Part shown: positions 11,894 to 24,000 of the stretch, piece by piece
How the letters are laid out: each line of letters begins with the position of its first letter
Numbering within the stretch: position 1 is the stretch's first letter
From: Pristionchus mayeri
Lineage: Eukaryota; Nematoda; Chromadorea; Rhabditida; Neodiplogasteridae
DNA: 64,000 nt
Direction: 5' to 3'
Assembly: GCA_036245805.1 (NCBI GenBank)
Contig: BTRK01000001.1
Span: 21,955,087-22,019,086 of the forward strand
Translations under genes and position numbers: made by a program
The notes under the pieces: generated by a model
What the model saw: the letters and a program-made list of their open reading frames with translations, nothing else
What the model was told of the DNA's origin: nothing
The model's database searches: none

Positions 11894-12170
11894 CCCACCT
11901 GGGTAGCGACAAATCGCGGACAATTGGTAGATACAATAAAACAAGAGCAAGCGAGGAAAATGGAAACGGAAACATTATTTGCAAAAAAAATTATTGGCTA
12001 ATTGTCAAGAATTAAAAAGGCGCGATTGCCTGAATCAATCACCTAGAACCGTAAAATAAAATCCGGCTCTCGGCCAACTTGGTCGACGTGGTCGCGAACA
12101 TGGTTCTATTGTTGTTTTGTTTGTTTTCTAATTATTCAATGCTGATTATTAACAAGAAACGTTCACAGGC
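11894..12170. promoter_or_regulatory. Divergent promoter/outron region, EARS2 and COPE
   Basis: This 277-bp gap separates the minus-strand cluster from the plus-strand pair and must hold the start regions of both. It is AT-rich. The COPE side ends with the acceptor TTCACAG two bases before the ATG, and the EARS2 side with CTACCCAG five bases before its ATG. Both look like trans-splice sites, so transcription starts lie further inside the gap. No TATA element or known factor site stands out. Confidence 0.5.
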
Positions 12171-13812
12171 ATGTCCGTCGACCGCCTCTTCGAGACGAGG
12201 AACGCCTTCTACATTGGAAACTACCAGACATGCATCAATGAAGCTCAGGTTCGCATATTGGCACTATTATAACAGTCCAGATTGATGGTTTCGATAGGTT
12301 GGTTTTGTAAAGGCATTTATGCTCATGTTCACAAACATTCAGATGAATAAAATGGCCTCAAGCTACGATTTGCCTGATCATAGATATCCTTTTCACCACC
12401 CGGTTGTATGCTCAATGATACAATTTGTTCAGAAGTCAGCCACTTCTGAAGATGAGAAGACCATCAAGAAGATCTTCCTATATAGAGCATACATCGCCCA
12501 GAAGAAGGTATCTTTCAAATCTTGTTTCTCAATTCTTTGTTGTTGGCCTGTAATGCAGGTTCGTGTGGAGATGTTAACGAAATAACGTCGTAGGGAAGTT
12601 CTGTTGATTTGTATATACATGTTTCCAGATGAATATCGTTCTGTCTGAGATTCCCGAAGGAACTAAAGATGCAGGCCTTAAGGCAGTACGACGGCTCGCC
12701 GAATACCAAAATCCCGCTAAGCGCACCAAGGTATTTCAATATTTAAATAGTGGTTGTGTCTTGACGCATTGTAGATATGCATAGATGATTTTGAAACAGG
12801 TTTTCGTATATTGATCTTACTACAGGTTCTCTCCGAAATCGAATCGGAGCTTTCCTCGCCCATCAAGGATGAGACTTACATGCTTCTCACTTCCTCTGTT
12901 CTCCTTGATGCCAATGTATGTTGACTCTGTGTGATGGGCATAACGGGATGAAATTGGAGAAGCCCGAGGATGCTCTGCAAGTGCTGTACGAATGCACCTC
13001 TCTAGAGTGTCATGCAGCCACCGTCCAGGCTCTTCTTAGAATGGACAGAGTCGATTTGGCAGTGTGAGTAATCCATTTTCTTGCCATATAACGTATTTGC
13101 TTATTGTTATAAGAATGTTGTAGGAAGGAGCTGAAGAAGATGGCAGAGATAGACGAGGACTCGACTCAGACCCAATTGGCAACTGCCTGGGTCAATCTCG
13201 CTCTCGTCAGTCATTTACTTCACCTGTCTTATGTCCTTGCGTTTATTAGGAGTCATTTTTACTATTAACAATTATTTAGTCTTTACGATTCTTCAATTGT
13301 AACCTTCAGGGTCGTGAGAAGCTGAAGGATGCGTACTACATCTTCCAAGAGCAGATCGACCGACATGGAGCGACCCCTCTTCTCCTAGTAGGACAATCCA
13401 CTTCGCTCATTCTGCAGCAGAAGTTCGAAGAGGCCGAGTCTCTCCTCCAGGTTTGCAATTTGAAGCGGTTTCCGATCCATCTGTTGAAGTGATTGTTGTA
13501 TAGATGATATCTGAAGTCATTCTTTGAGGATGCTCAGACTCGCGATCCGAATAATGCGGACGCGATGATCAACATGATAGTCGTGAGTGCTCAAATGGGA
13601 CAGCCATCGGAGGTACTGTACTTTTTACTCTTCCTACACTTCATATGAATGTTTCTCACTGGAGTTAAAAATCGTATTATTGATTTCCTTTGCAGGTCGT
13701 GAATCGATTGATCGCTCAGATGAAGGACTCCCACCCATCTCATCCCTGGACTCGATCCTTCATGGAGAAGGAAGAAGTGCTCAATAAGATTGCCGTTGAG
13801 AGCAGTGCCTGA
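12171..13812 (+). CDS. COPE: Coatomer subunit epsilon
   Basis: Epsilon-COP, a TPR/alpha-solenoid subunit of the COPI vesicle coat that clamps alpha-COP and works in Golgi-to-ER transport. Nine exons: 12171-12248, 12433-12507, 12629-12730, 12826-12915, 12960-13063, 13124-13205, 13310-13450, 13517-13612, 13696-13812. They total 885 nt, 294 residues (human 308). Diagnostic blocks are [16 protein letters not shown] near the N-terminus, [41 protein letters not shown] and [12 protein letters not shown]. The 44-nt intron 12916-12959 is short but keeps phase. TTCACAG|GC-ATG points to trans-splicing. The next gene, proteasome alpha-6, starts 497 bp downstream on the same strand. Confidence 0.97.
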
Positions 13813-14308
13813 ATGTGTCAATTATATCGGAAGTCTTCCTTGTACTGTACCTTGCTGAACTCACTTGTTGTAAATTTCAATAATTTCTCGTCTCAACTTT
13901 TAATTCCGTTTATTGATTTGGGACAAAATATTTAGATTACGAATAAATTATTGGCTAATTGGTGTGAATTATAACTATGTTTTATATGAATGTGATAAAT
14001 GCTGAGTATTCAAGCAATTGTTGATTTCTGTTATTCTACATCTAAATTTAAAAGAAAGGAATCAATACTTTCTACAGAAATACTACGGTATTGAGTCAAA
14101 CTAAAATTGCAGCGAAAGTTACGTTGTTTAGCGGAGACACTATTTGCCGGTAGTCCAGAGCCGTATGCTGACAAATTTGAAATTCGTTCGACTTTCTTCA
14201 TTTTTCTCCCGTTTGTTTCATTTTCATTAGGTTTCTATACTATAATATGTCTATTAGCTTGCATGTACCTACATGTCCATAATTTTTGTATTTTATGGTT
14301 TTCTCAGC
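13813..14308. other. Intergenic between COPE and PSMA6
   Basis: AT-rich 496 bp holding the 3' UTR of COPE and the outron of the proteasome gene, which ends in TTCTCAG one base before the ATG. I see no open frame or structured element. The spacing suits either a loose operon or a separate promoter. Confidence 0.5.
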
Positions 14309-15931
14309 ATGTCGCGTGGAAGCAGTGCCGGATTCGATCGTCACATCACGATCTTCTCACCGGAAGGTCGTGTATACCAAGTGGAGTATGCCTTCAAGGC
14401 CATTAACTCGACCAATCTGACGGCGGTCGCTGTGAAGGGAGTGGATACCGCCTGCATCGCTGTCCAGAAGCGCGTCCCGGCAAGTTTTACATCAATTGTT
14501 TTCATGTTTATTTTTTAAACTAACCCTATTTTCAGGACAAACTAATCGTCTCCGACTCTGTCACCTCGGTCTTCCAGCTCACTCCCACTATCGGATGTGC
14601 TATGATCGGCATGGTGCCAGACAGCAAGTTCCAGGTCAGTTGTTGTTCTCTTTAAATTCCTCATTGTCTTTCAGTATTATTATCTTTTGTTGACTGTTAT
14701 CCTTGTAGGTGCGTAGAGCAGTCACGGAAGCGACTCAGTGGCGATACAAGCACGGCCACAATATGCCTGCAGAGCAGCTGGCCAAGAGAATGGCCGATCT
14801 CAATCAGTTCTACACCCAGAACGCTGAGATGAGATCCCTCGGATGTGGTGAGAAGTTTGAATAATATTTTAGATTACCTGTCAAAAAATGCCACGATATT
14901 CATTTCAAAAATACAATTGAAGCGATGCTGATGATCTCGTTCGACGATGAGGATGGCCCTGTGATCTACCGCGTCGACCCTGCCGGATACTACAGAGGAG
15001 TCAAGGCGAGTGCAACTTCAATAGTTTATTCATTTACTTTTTTTGTTTTATGGAATTAATAGATCAATAATTCTCTCGAAAAAGGTTTACGTTGAATTGG
15101 TAGTAACGAAAGTTGAATGAGTATGTATGACAAATATATACCGCAAAGGAGAAGTACAGTTTTATAAATATGTTGCCGTTATAAAATTATATCGTTGTTC
15201 CTTTTACATTATTCTCCTGAGAGATGCAAATTTTAGAATTTAATTGATGAATATAAATGTATATATTGTAGGGAATCTCGCTGGGAGTGAAGCAGCAACC
15301 TGCTAATGCCTTCCTCGAGAAGAAGATGAAGAAGAAGAGCGATCTGAGCAAGGATGCCACCATTCAGGCGAGCAAACGACGAGAAACCTCTGTGATGGCC
15401 GTTGTTGTGAGGGAGAGGCAGTTGCATCAGCCGGAGAAAGAAAATGCTCTTGGCGAAAATGTCTCCTGTTTTGATTGGAAAGGAGACGCTGTTTTCTCGC
15501 GAGTGCTCTCGAACCCACTATTTTGTCCGCAGTCTGTTGACTGACTGAAGACTTGATTTGGCGGGCATTTGCACGCATGGAATTTCTTCTTTGCGATTAA
15601 GATAAATCGTTGTAAATGATAATGGTGGCATGGGGACGGTCTGGTTGAATAATGTGTATTTCAGCTGGCGATGGAGGCTCTCCACAATGCTCTCGGAGTG
15701 GACGTCCGTGCGAAGGATCTCGAAGTGGTCGTAGTGAGCAAGGACCAGCCAAAGTTCACGTAAGCCCCTCTCCCCTCTCCCCCACCAACTACTTTATCAG
15801 ATGACACAATAGTGTATTATCTAATAGTTGAGCAGGATATTACTCACTGAGTATCTATGGTGTTGGTTTGCAGTAAGCTGACAGACGACGAAGTGGAGAA
15901 CCATCTCAACGCCATCGCCAACCGCGATTAG
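14309..15931 (+). CDS. PSMA6: 20S proteasome subunit alpha-6 (alpha1 ring position)
   Basis: Non-catalytic alpha-ring subunit of the 20S proteasome. Seven exons, 14309-14479, 14536-14634, 14709-14847, 14923-15005, 15272-15367, 15665-15759 and 15874-15931, total 741 nt or 246 residues, exactly the human length. The N-terminus shows the alpha-subunit signature [20 protein letters not shown]; further blocks are [32 protein letters not shown] and FLEKKMKKK. The length is reached only if introns 14480-14535, 15006-15271 and 15368-15664 use GC donors (GCAAGT, GCGAGT, GCGAGC); all end in AG. For the last one an in-frame GT donor at 15407 would add 13 residues, so an isoform is possible. Confidence 0.96.
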
Positions 15932-16984
15932 AGTGATCGAGTGAGCTCCCCGTATTTATTGGATCCTTCCGTATTTTCATATTTATCCCTTGTTCCGATT
16001 GTACGTCAATTATTCTTACTCTCAACGGTTCTCTCTATCGTTTCCACTCTTTAACGGTGAAATGCAAAATAAATGTAAACTGTAAGCACTCTTTATCACT
16101 GTTCCGAAGAGAACTGCATACTACGTATTACTAGATGCTATACATACATACATTAGCGAGAGACTATACATTGAAACAAGTTCTCATTTAGATCGACGAG
16201 AGTCTTATTACCGATCTTCGGAATACATACCGTAATCGCGAGAATTCGCATGATCAGGATAGGAATATTGAGAGCGATGGCTGACCGGTGTATATCGTGG
16301 GTGTAGTGTACTAGATTTCTCAGTTGATGGAAGGGAATCCCGCACGTGGTTGGGTAGTGCACACTGGGTTACGGTATCGGCGAGGAATACTAGGTATACC
16401 GAATATGTACAACAATGAGGTGGTGAGAGATGTACAGATAATAAAAGCAACAACAGGTTGGAACAAGAAAAGTGTAAGGGATATTGAATAGAAACATCGA
16501 TGTAGTTCACTGTACAAACTGGCGCTTCTAATATTATTACTACAAGTTACTTACAAGGGTGATAACTTACACATTTGACAAGGTATTCCGATTTTCTTAT
16601 GAGATTTTTGTTAAAAACAAAAATAACAATTTCGTGATGCCGAATGGATGGAGTGGACTTTGGTATTACATGATTGATGCCTGTTCACCTTTTGGAATGT
16701 GCAAGTGGTAAAATAACAATATGAGACTAAAAGGTAGCAACAGGCGAGAACACTAAACATACAACAACAATTGGTCCTCTAATGATCAATCAGGTTTCGG
16801 GACTACGGTAAGAGAGAGGGTACGGTTAAGAAGAAGCGTAGTCGTTAATTTGTATCCGTTGTCGAATCATTCTTGTTCCTGAGTTGCGCTTTTGTACTTG
16901 AGTTAACAAGAGGAGAGAAGATGAGTGAGGTACGGTAGATCTCATCTCTTCGCTCATAGAGGGGAGTACGGTATCTCTCCCTTG
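15932..16984. other. Convergent intergenic region, PSMA6 and AMPK gamma
   Basis: One kilobase between two tail-to-tail genes. Several AATAAA-like signals lie just after the proteasome stop (about 16066-16073). The right half shows the dispersed motif TACGGTA several times, for example at 16370, 16803, 16931 and 16967. No supported coding or RNA gene. Confidence 0.5.
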
Positions 16985-19482
16985 TCAGGCTATCGTAGCC
17001 TTGTGATGCACTTCCGCGTAATTCTGCAGTTGATTCAATTAGACTCGGTATTGTACTGGATCGGGTGAGCTTCGATTAATGGTTGGACTAGGATATCTGG
17101 CAGCTGTCTTCCCTTCCCTCACCTGGATGTAGTCCATGAGGTCAGAATAAGAGACGATTGCCACTGGTCTTCGATCGAAGTCAATGATGCAGAGAGAGGG
17201 ACGATCGGATGAAACGAGGAGGGAGATCGTATCCAGGATGGACATCGAAGGAGAACCATGAGATGACGTGCACGAGGCAGATGACATCACTGACTGCAAT
17301 ACTCACTCATGAGTAGCCCCCCCCCCCTCCCCCTGATGAATGACTTGTTGTCTGTCTAGCACTCGAATACGGAGAAGGGAAAGGGGATTGGAGAGAAGGA
17401 GAGAACAGCCACAGGGCAAGTACAGAAGAAGGACACCAGAGGAAATGGAATGAACGATGGAGTGTCTCTCTCCTTCCTCAAGCACCCTTCCCACGAGATA
17501 AAGGACTAGAGAGTACTGTATCTCTCAGACTACGGTAGTCACTCACCGATACGGGTAGGTCAAGGATCTCGAGGTAGTTGGTAGGATGACCGATGAGTTC
17601 AGCCATGATATCTGCCTTGGAGAGGAGGCCGATGACTCGCTTGCCCTCGTCTACGATGGGAATGCACGAGATACTCCTGCAACGACGATATTGGCTACTG
17701 TAACTATCGATTAAATCCCCACTACTGCAGTTTCCTTACTTCTCGAAAAACATGTTGATGGCTTCTCCACAGGTCGCCTTGTTCGATAGCTGAAGAGATC
17801 AAAGATCAATCGTGACCTACTGTACTGGGAGGAGCGAGAGCAGTCTAATCATAGCCTACGGTAGTCCATGAATGGTACGGTACTCTTGACTCACCGTGAA
17901 GATGTTCTTCCACGTGCCAACTTTCGCCTCGGACAGCGACCGTTGCTTCACGTGAGGACCCAATTCCAGTTTAGGATCGTTCTGGAAAGGAGTACAGTAG
18001 CGTAGGATATTCATTCATTTCGAGTATGCACGTCCTCTTATTGCTATTTCCTAACTTCTAAGTGCTGTGACTTGGCACCGTATTGCAATGCCACCGTGGA
18101 GTGGCAATGGTTCTCCTTCCATTGCCCCTCCATTCGATGGTGCAACCCTTCCATGCCCCAAGATGTTCTTTATTCGTGTGTGGAGAGAGAGAGAAGAGAC
18201 TCGCGACACTCACCAATTTGAGAACAGTCTCAATGAAGATATTCTTGAGAGTGAGGATGTACAGCACGTCGTCTGATCGAGACCCTGAGGAATGGAGTAC
18301 TGTATCAAGTATTGATCCACGATGAGTGTTACCGTACCTGCTAGTACATCTCCCAATTCGCACTGCAGAATTGGCAGTCGATGGACTCGATTGAGAACGA
18401 GAAGACGAGCAGCATCCCATACACTAAACAAGAACATTCTCAGTTGTGATTCCAAGTCCCTTTCCACGAATGTCTATTCATCCCCTACTCATCCCTCTTC
18501 CCTCCTTTCCTTCCCCAGACTCCCTTGCCCATTCTGGGATCCTCCCCTCTCGGTCTTTGTGCTCTTCGCGTTGTCGCTCACTTTTCACGTTGAAAACGAG
18601 GGAAGATGACAGAGTGGGCAAACAAGTAGATGATAAGGGGAAGGAGGGATAGGCGAGATTGATGGAGGATGAGTAGAGTGCAGCTAGACAGAGATCACCC
18701 CCCCCCCCCCCCCTCCCTCAGTGCAAGGCTCAATCGGGATCCTTCTAGAACGACACGAAAGAGGAATAACAAGGGAGAGAAAACAACGTGGTCGTTATCA
18801 GAGATTGAGATGGAGAAGGGCGAGTGACCGATTAGACCCCCTTCCTTCCTTCTCTCCTCACCTCGTATTGACGTTGGAAGTGATCCATCTCTTCCTATTC
18901 TGATCTGCCATGAATTGCGAGAGAGTCTCTTCCGCCACCTGCTTAGAGACCAAAGATCAGAAAGAGAAGAAGAAGAAGATCAAAGATCAGCTAGATCTTA
19001 GAGAGAAAGGATCGAAGGATTAAACATACTCGACTCTCTCCATCGGCAGCCATCTGAATCGCCCTGAGGCAATCCGAGATCGTGAGTACTGTATTGCCTG
19101 AATACATAATCTCAGTGGAAGATCGATAGGGACTATCTACAGTACCTCTCTCCATGTTGGTGACGATGGCGCAGGAGTGTCCCGATTGACTGAGTGCCGT
19201 GAGGGCTTTGTGCACCTACAGATATCAAAGATTAAGATGAGAAGGGAGAGAGAGAGTAGATCACCTTTAGATCTCCATCCATCATAACGACTGCTCCATG
19301 AGTGGGTGCGAGATCATAGCAAGTGAGTGATTGCATGTATCGACGGTATGGATCCGCATTCCGGTCTGAAGAGAGAGAATACGGTAAGAGAAGGAAAAGA
19401 CGATCGATAACTGACCGAAGGCAGTGACCAGTTCGAATCGAGAGTCCTCATCGAAGGAAGAGTGACGGAGAATGGCGTAATC
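16985..19482 (-). CDS. PRKAG: AMP-activated protein kinase gamma subunit, CBS core
   Basis: Regulatory subunit that binds adenine nucleotides through four CBS repeats. Twelve exons: 19416-19482, 19265-19365, 19146-19215, 19030-19097, 18862-18938, 18338-18423, 18214-18272, 17895-17981, 17740-17789, 17547-17676, 17123-17293, 16985-17023. All are in phase and sum to 334 residues plus stop, close to the human gamma-1 length. CBS1 begins YMQSLTCYDLAPTHG and ends VLTISDCL, CBS2 has NRVHRLPIL and YILTLKNIF, CBS3 has VGTWKNIF and GLLSKADIM, CBS4 ends AIVSYSDLMDYI. The nucleotide-site Asp is kept in CBS1, CBS3 and CBS4, but CBS2 has Asn where mammals carry Arg (ILTHKRIL), so this is a divergent gamma. 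The first exon listed opens in phase with no ATG, so exons lie upstream. Confidence 0.9.
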
Positions 19483-20645
19483 CTGCAACGAATCTAGTTG
19501 GTTACGGTATCGAGAGTGGATCGATCTTTGCCTGTTTTCATATGATGCCTCAATTGATTGCCCCTTGAACGGAGACTGAATAGGATCGCTCGTGCACTCT
19601 CTCCCTTATTCTGTTATTCCCCCTGCCACCATCACTCTTCTATCCGATTATGGAATGGAGGTGAGGGTGGAAGAGAGTTAGGGAACTTCAGAGAGGGAAA
19701 GAGGGAAGAACACCGCCATTCCCACTCCAAATTATGCTGCCCCGTAACACTCCCTATCAATAGTTGAACTCTGCTATCTGCAGGGATTGCTTGGATAGTA
19801 GAAAGAATGAGTGATGTGCCTCCTTCGATCTGCATCCGTTCCCTCCCTCCCCTCCCTTCCTCTCCCTCCTCAAGCTCATCTTTCTTATCGCGAGAATCCC
19901 GTGTCTGCAGACACAAACAACTTCATTCCTTCTCTCTCTTTAATCTCCTCTGCTGCATTTCCCGCACCTCTTACTCATCTCTCACCCAACGAACAACACG
20001 TGAAACAGCTGACGGACGGTCAACTGGTTCTCTCCTACCGTACAAATGGGCAACTGATAGTCGATCTGATCGACCTTGTAAGGAGAGTGCAACCCCCGTG
20101 TTTTCGATACTCTTCCCCTCTATCATCACCCACTCAATTCTGCAACTTGTGCACATATTTACTCTCTCATTTCGTAGAGGGGGGGGGAGATGGGGGAAGG
20201 GGGGGGGGGTGACTGCATCCATCCAGACCACATGGTCACTCTACTCACTAACTACAACCTCTCTCCCTCTCCGTCTCTCCCTCCTCTCTCCTCATTCCTT
20301 CTCTTCGTCCTTATCTCTTTCTTCTGCTCTTTCGTTCTCAATCTCTCTCTTTTTTCACACAATAACATGGCTGCATAGTATAAAAGGCACTCAATGCGGG
20401 AATTGAAAACAATGAGGGAAGAGACAAGATGGACGACCAAACACCTGTGTCCCGCCACGCTCCCCCTACCGTAAGAGAGAGAGAGAGTTACTCACAGCAG
20501 ATAAGAAGACTGATTCGGGGATGCTCATTCTCCGTTGAACGAGAGGACGAGGAGAGAGGGAAGAGGGGAAGAATTGGTCGTCGTCCTCGTCTGAAGAAGC
20601 ACCTCTTCCATCTCATCGACTGACCTCTCTCTCTCCCCTCCTTAC
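19483..20645. other. Probable intron of the AMPK gamma gene
   Basis: Between the CBS core and the likely N-terminal exons. At least one more minus-strand exon must lie here, because the upstream exon leaves phase 1 and the downstream exon needs phase 0. Candidates flanked by splice-like sites are near 20040-20075 and 19520-19570, but no single choice restores frame cleanly. The rest is CT/GA-rich with G homopolymers at about 20179 and 20201. Confidence 0.4.
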
Positions 20646-21039
20646 CATTCATATCGACTGCAACATGGAGCATCTCCGTGGCAAGGCATGCAATGGGAGA
20701 TCCTCCATTCTCTCCATTCTCAACTGACGATCCCAATTGAGATTCTGCTGATGTCTTCCTCGATTCTTCACTAGAAGATGTAGTCCGAGAAGAGGAGACT
20801 GAAGCTGCCACCACCACCGGATTCGTCTGCAAGTTGAACACCGTAGCCCCTTGTCCTCCTACCGTATCCCATCAGACTATTGTATTCTACCGCACCTTGG
20901 CAGCGGCGCTAAGCTTCCTGGTTCTCATAAAAGCTCCGAAGCTGGTCCTCCTTCCCGAGATTGGCTGTGGTTCACATGAGAAGTCGGATGCCGAGGGGGT
21001 GTGGTACACATTGAACGGCTTCGGAGTCTCCAGCATACC
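20646..21039 (-). CDS. Probable N-terminal exons of the AMPK gamma gene
   Basis: Two adjoining minus-strand exons, 20896-21039 (48 codons, GMLETPKPFNVYHTP... GRRTSFGAFMRT) and 20646-20826 (60 codons, Ser/Thr-rich, ending AVDMN), are bounded by good acceptors (TTCGCAG, CTTGCAG) and donors (GTGCGG, GTAAGG) and join in phase 0. Low-complexity Ser-rich N-terminal extensions are common in AMPK gamma isoforms, and RRTSFG is a plausible phosphorylation site. Linkage to the CBS core is inferred from strand, spacing and the core's lack of an ATG; they could belong to another protein. The initiating exon was not found. Confidence 0.55.
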
Positions 21040-24000
21040 CTGCGAAGGAGGAGAGGAGTACGGTAGGAAGTACGATAGAGCAACCAAGTGATTGATGGAG
21101 AGAGCGAAAAAGAAGAAGAAGAAAATACAATGGACAACGTGACCACCAGTGCAAATACTGGGCAGTAAGGATGGACGAACGGAGAGAGACAAGGAAGGGA
21201 AGGAGGAGGGAGGAAGGGAGGAGGACAGAGATCTCCCCATCTGTTCACTCCTCGGCCTCTCACGTAGGGAGGTCAGCCAAGACCAAATGAATACTCCTGC
21301 CGCAGAAACAACCTATATACATAATCTGTGCAATAATCCACTGCAAGCCAACAGTAGCCCTTAAGTTGATACAGTAACCAACTGAAGAATAAGAAGGAAC
21401 GGAAAGCTTTTCTAGCGGATTCTTTACGTTCTGATTCAGAGCTTCTAGATGATTGTGATTGTGAAGTGATGATGAAGCGAAAAGCGAGGGAGACGAGAAT
21501 GGAAGAGGGGTCACAATGCACTTGATGGAATGAGGAGAAGGAGAATAGAATGAGAGATGAAGAAAGAAAGGGAAGGAGTGAGAACCTGGGATAGACATCA
21601 ACAGCCACAGGAGAGGGATTCCCGTAGTGAAAGAGAGGAGAAGACGAGAGGAGAGAAGCACAAAGAGAAAGAGAGAGAAATCAGATGGAACGACTATTTG
21701 TGGCGCCTGTGGAGAGAGAGAGGACACAGAAGAAGAGGAAGTGAGAGAGAAGGAGGAGGACTAGAAATGGACGGAGGGAGGAGACAGAGTATCGTACTGG
21801 GGGAGAGTGGAAGAGGGTCAGACGAGAAGAGGGGAGGCGAGAGGGGTGGCGAGTGGGGGGAGGGGGGGGGGGTGAAGTTGTTTTCCAGTTTGATCCGACT
21901 GCCTCACGTGCCCCCCAGAGAGGAGTGCAACACAGAAAGAAGTGGAGGAGATCGAGAACCCCCGAGATGAGAGAACGGAAGGAGAAAGAGGAGGAGGAGA
22001 GAGGGGAAAGAGGAGGAGAGAGGGGAGATAGATGGCTGATTGAGAGGATGATGAGACTCGTCCCTGTTTACTATATCATCACAGTCGAAGATAACGAGAT
22101 ATCAGCCCTGATACCAGAAACTCTTCTTCTCATCAAAGGTCATCGGAATAAAGGAAACAACAGACAACTAAGCGTCGATCATTGGTCCATCTACAGTACT
22201 TCCTTCCTTTGCTATCTCTCATCAGTACAGACATGGTGTGCTATTTCTGATGGCGTAGGAGTTAAAGTGATTGAGAGTCTTCCTCTATTCCCTTCTTAGT
22301 TCTCTCCTTCTCTTCCTATTTCAGTCCCTTCACAGTCTCACTCTTCCCTCCCTCACTCTCCCTTTTCCCAATCTCCACTCATCTAAATTCCCTTCCTAAT
22401 TATTGTATCTTCCCCCCATTCATAATAGTCCTCTCCCATGCTTCAAATGTTTCTGGGAGAGAGAGAGAGAAGACTGGAAAGGAACTCATTCAGGGGTAGT
22501 GAGGAGAGTCAAAGAACAATGATTCACCCATTAAGTACTCGAAAAAAATAGTGGAAGCCTTCTGAGGAGACAGTCAATGATCTCTATTCTCTTGGTCATT
22601 GCACGTAAACAATCTAGGGAAGGAAACGCAGAGAAAGATACAGCGATAGTTTGAGACATTTTTGGAACAAAGAGGTATTTCCGTCGATCTCTCGATCTGT
22701 TATGGAGTATTCTCCTGTTTGACCAGCCCTCACTTCCTCAATGGGACAATGGAACTACCGTACGAATGCACGCTTCTCCTCTCCAATCAAAACATCTCAG
22801 CCTTCTCTCCTCGTGGAACTACTGACATCATTGTTTTGATCTCTCCTTCTACCTAATCGTCCTCCCATCTGTTCTGTTACTACACACTCCTACTCGACTG
22901 GATGATCACGTTGGTTCTCCCAGAAGAGGACTCTCTTTCTCCTTCCGAGATAATAGTGCATCTTCATGGGATGAAGTTCCTCTTCTGTCCCCACATCCGA
23001 CCCTCCCACAAGAGGGTCGAACCACGAGTCTTCTCCATTTGGCTGGGCGGTCCTCCTCAGAGGTCCTTTCTTCCTTCTCTAGTCACGAGTCACTTTGCCC
23101 TTCTGGTCATTCAGGCTTCTTCTCCCTCAGGCATTCAAAACAGGGAGTGCGAAGAAGTGCGGTGAAGGAATTCCCACTACCAAAATAGAGATGCCATTTC
23201 ACACTGGGGGAGAGAAGGAAGGGAAGGCGACTGCATGGGAATTACACGATGAGATAATTAAAGAGATGTGAATAGGGAGAGATTCCCTGGATTGGGATGA
23301 TCTCCCTCTCTTCTCACCACACAATCATTCCCATCTGAATGGGGAATCGAATGGTGATACACTTGAGATACTTGCCAGTTCCATGATGAATTCCCATTGA
23401 GAGACTCGTCGACTACCCGTGACTTCCTCTCTTCATCCTTCTTTCCATCGCATCTCATCCTCCCATCCTCCCCTCCTCCTCTCTCCCCCTCCTTCCCTCC
23501 TCAGAAGGAATGGTAATCCGCAGTGCACTTCTCACATCATCTTACTGGAATATATATGGAGAACGGGGAATGGACAAAACATCCCTCAAGGGGAAAGAGA
23601 AGGAAAGGAATAAAATGATGAGATGATGATGGTAGCGAGAGGTAAATAAGTCGCATTCCTGTAGACTACAACGAGAAGGTCGAGAAGGTAAGGGAGAAAG
23701 AGATGTTCGGAAAGGGGAAGAAGGAAGAGAAGGAAGAGAAGCAGAAATGAAGGGGAGGAGAGCAAGGAACTCAATCGGTCTCTTGAGTTTCCACGGATGA
23801 GCAGGGAGTGATCAACAGTGGATGATCTCCATCTGTTGACTTCCCCTGCAGTCACTTCATCGTTCTCTCAGTCTTCTCTACTCATGATTTCCCGTCTCGC
23901 CTGCCATTCCTTCTCCAACGTGCAACTGTCTAGGTGACTGCCTACTCAACCCATCGTCCTTCCCTCCCTCCCTCCCTTCCTCTCCTCTCTCTTCCTCTTC

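Noticed and set aside
19807..22299. Long plus-strand open frames of up to 199 codons
   Set aside because: They are low-complexity Ser/Pro/Leu or Arg/Glu/Gly translations of CT/GA runs, with no start context or splice pattern.
22662..23165. Two plus-strand open frames of ordinary composition
   Set aside because: They lack splice sites, recognisable motifs and a conserved neighbour. Probably chance in a less biased island.
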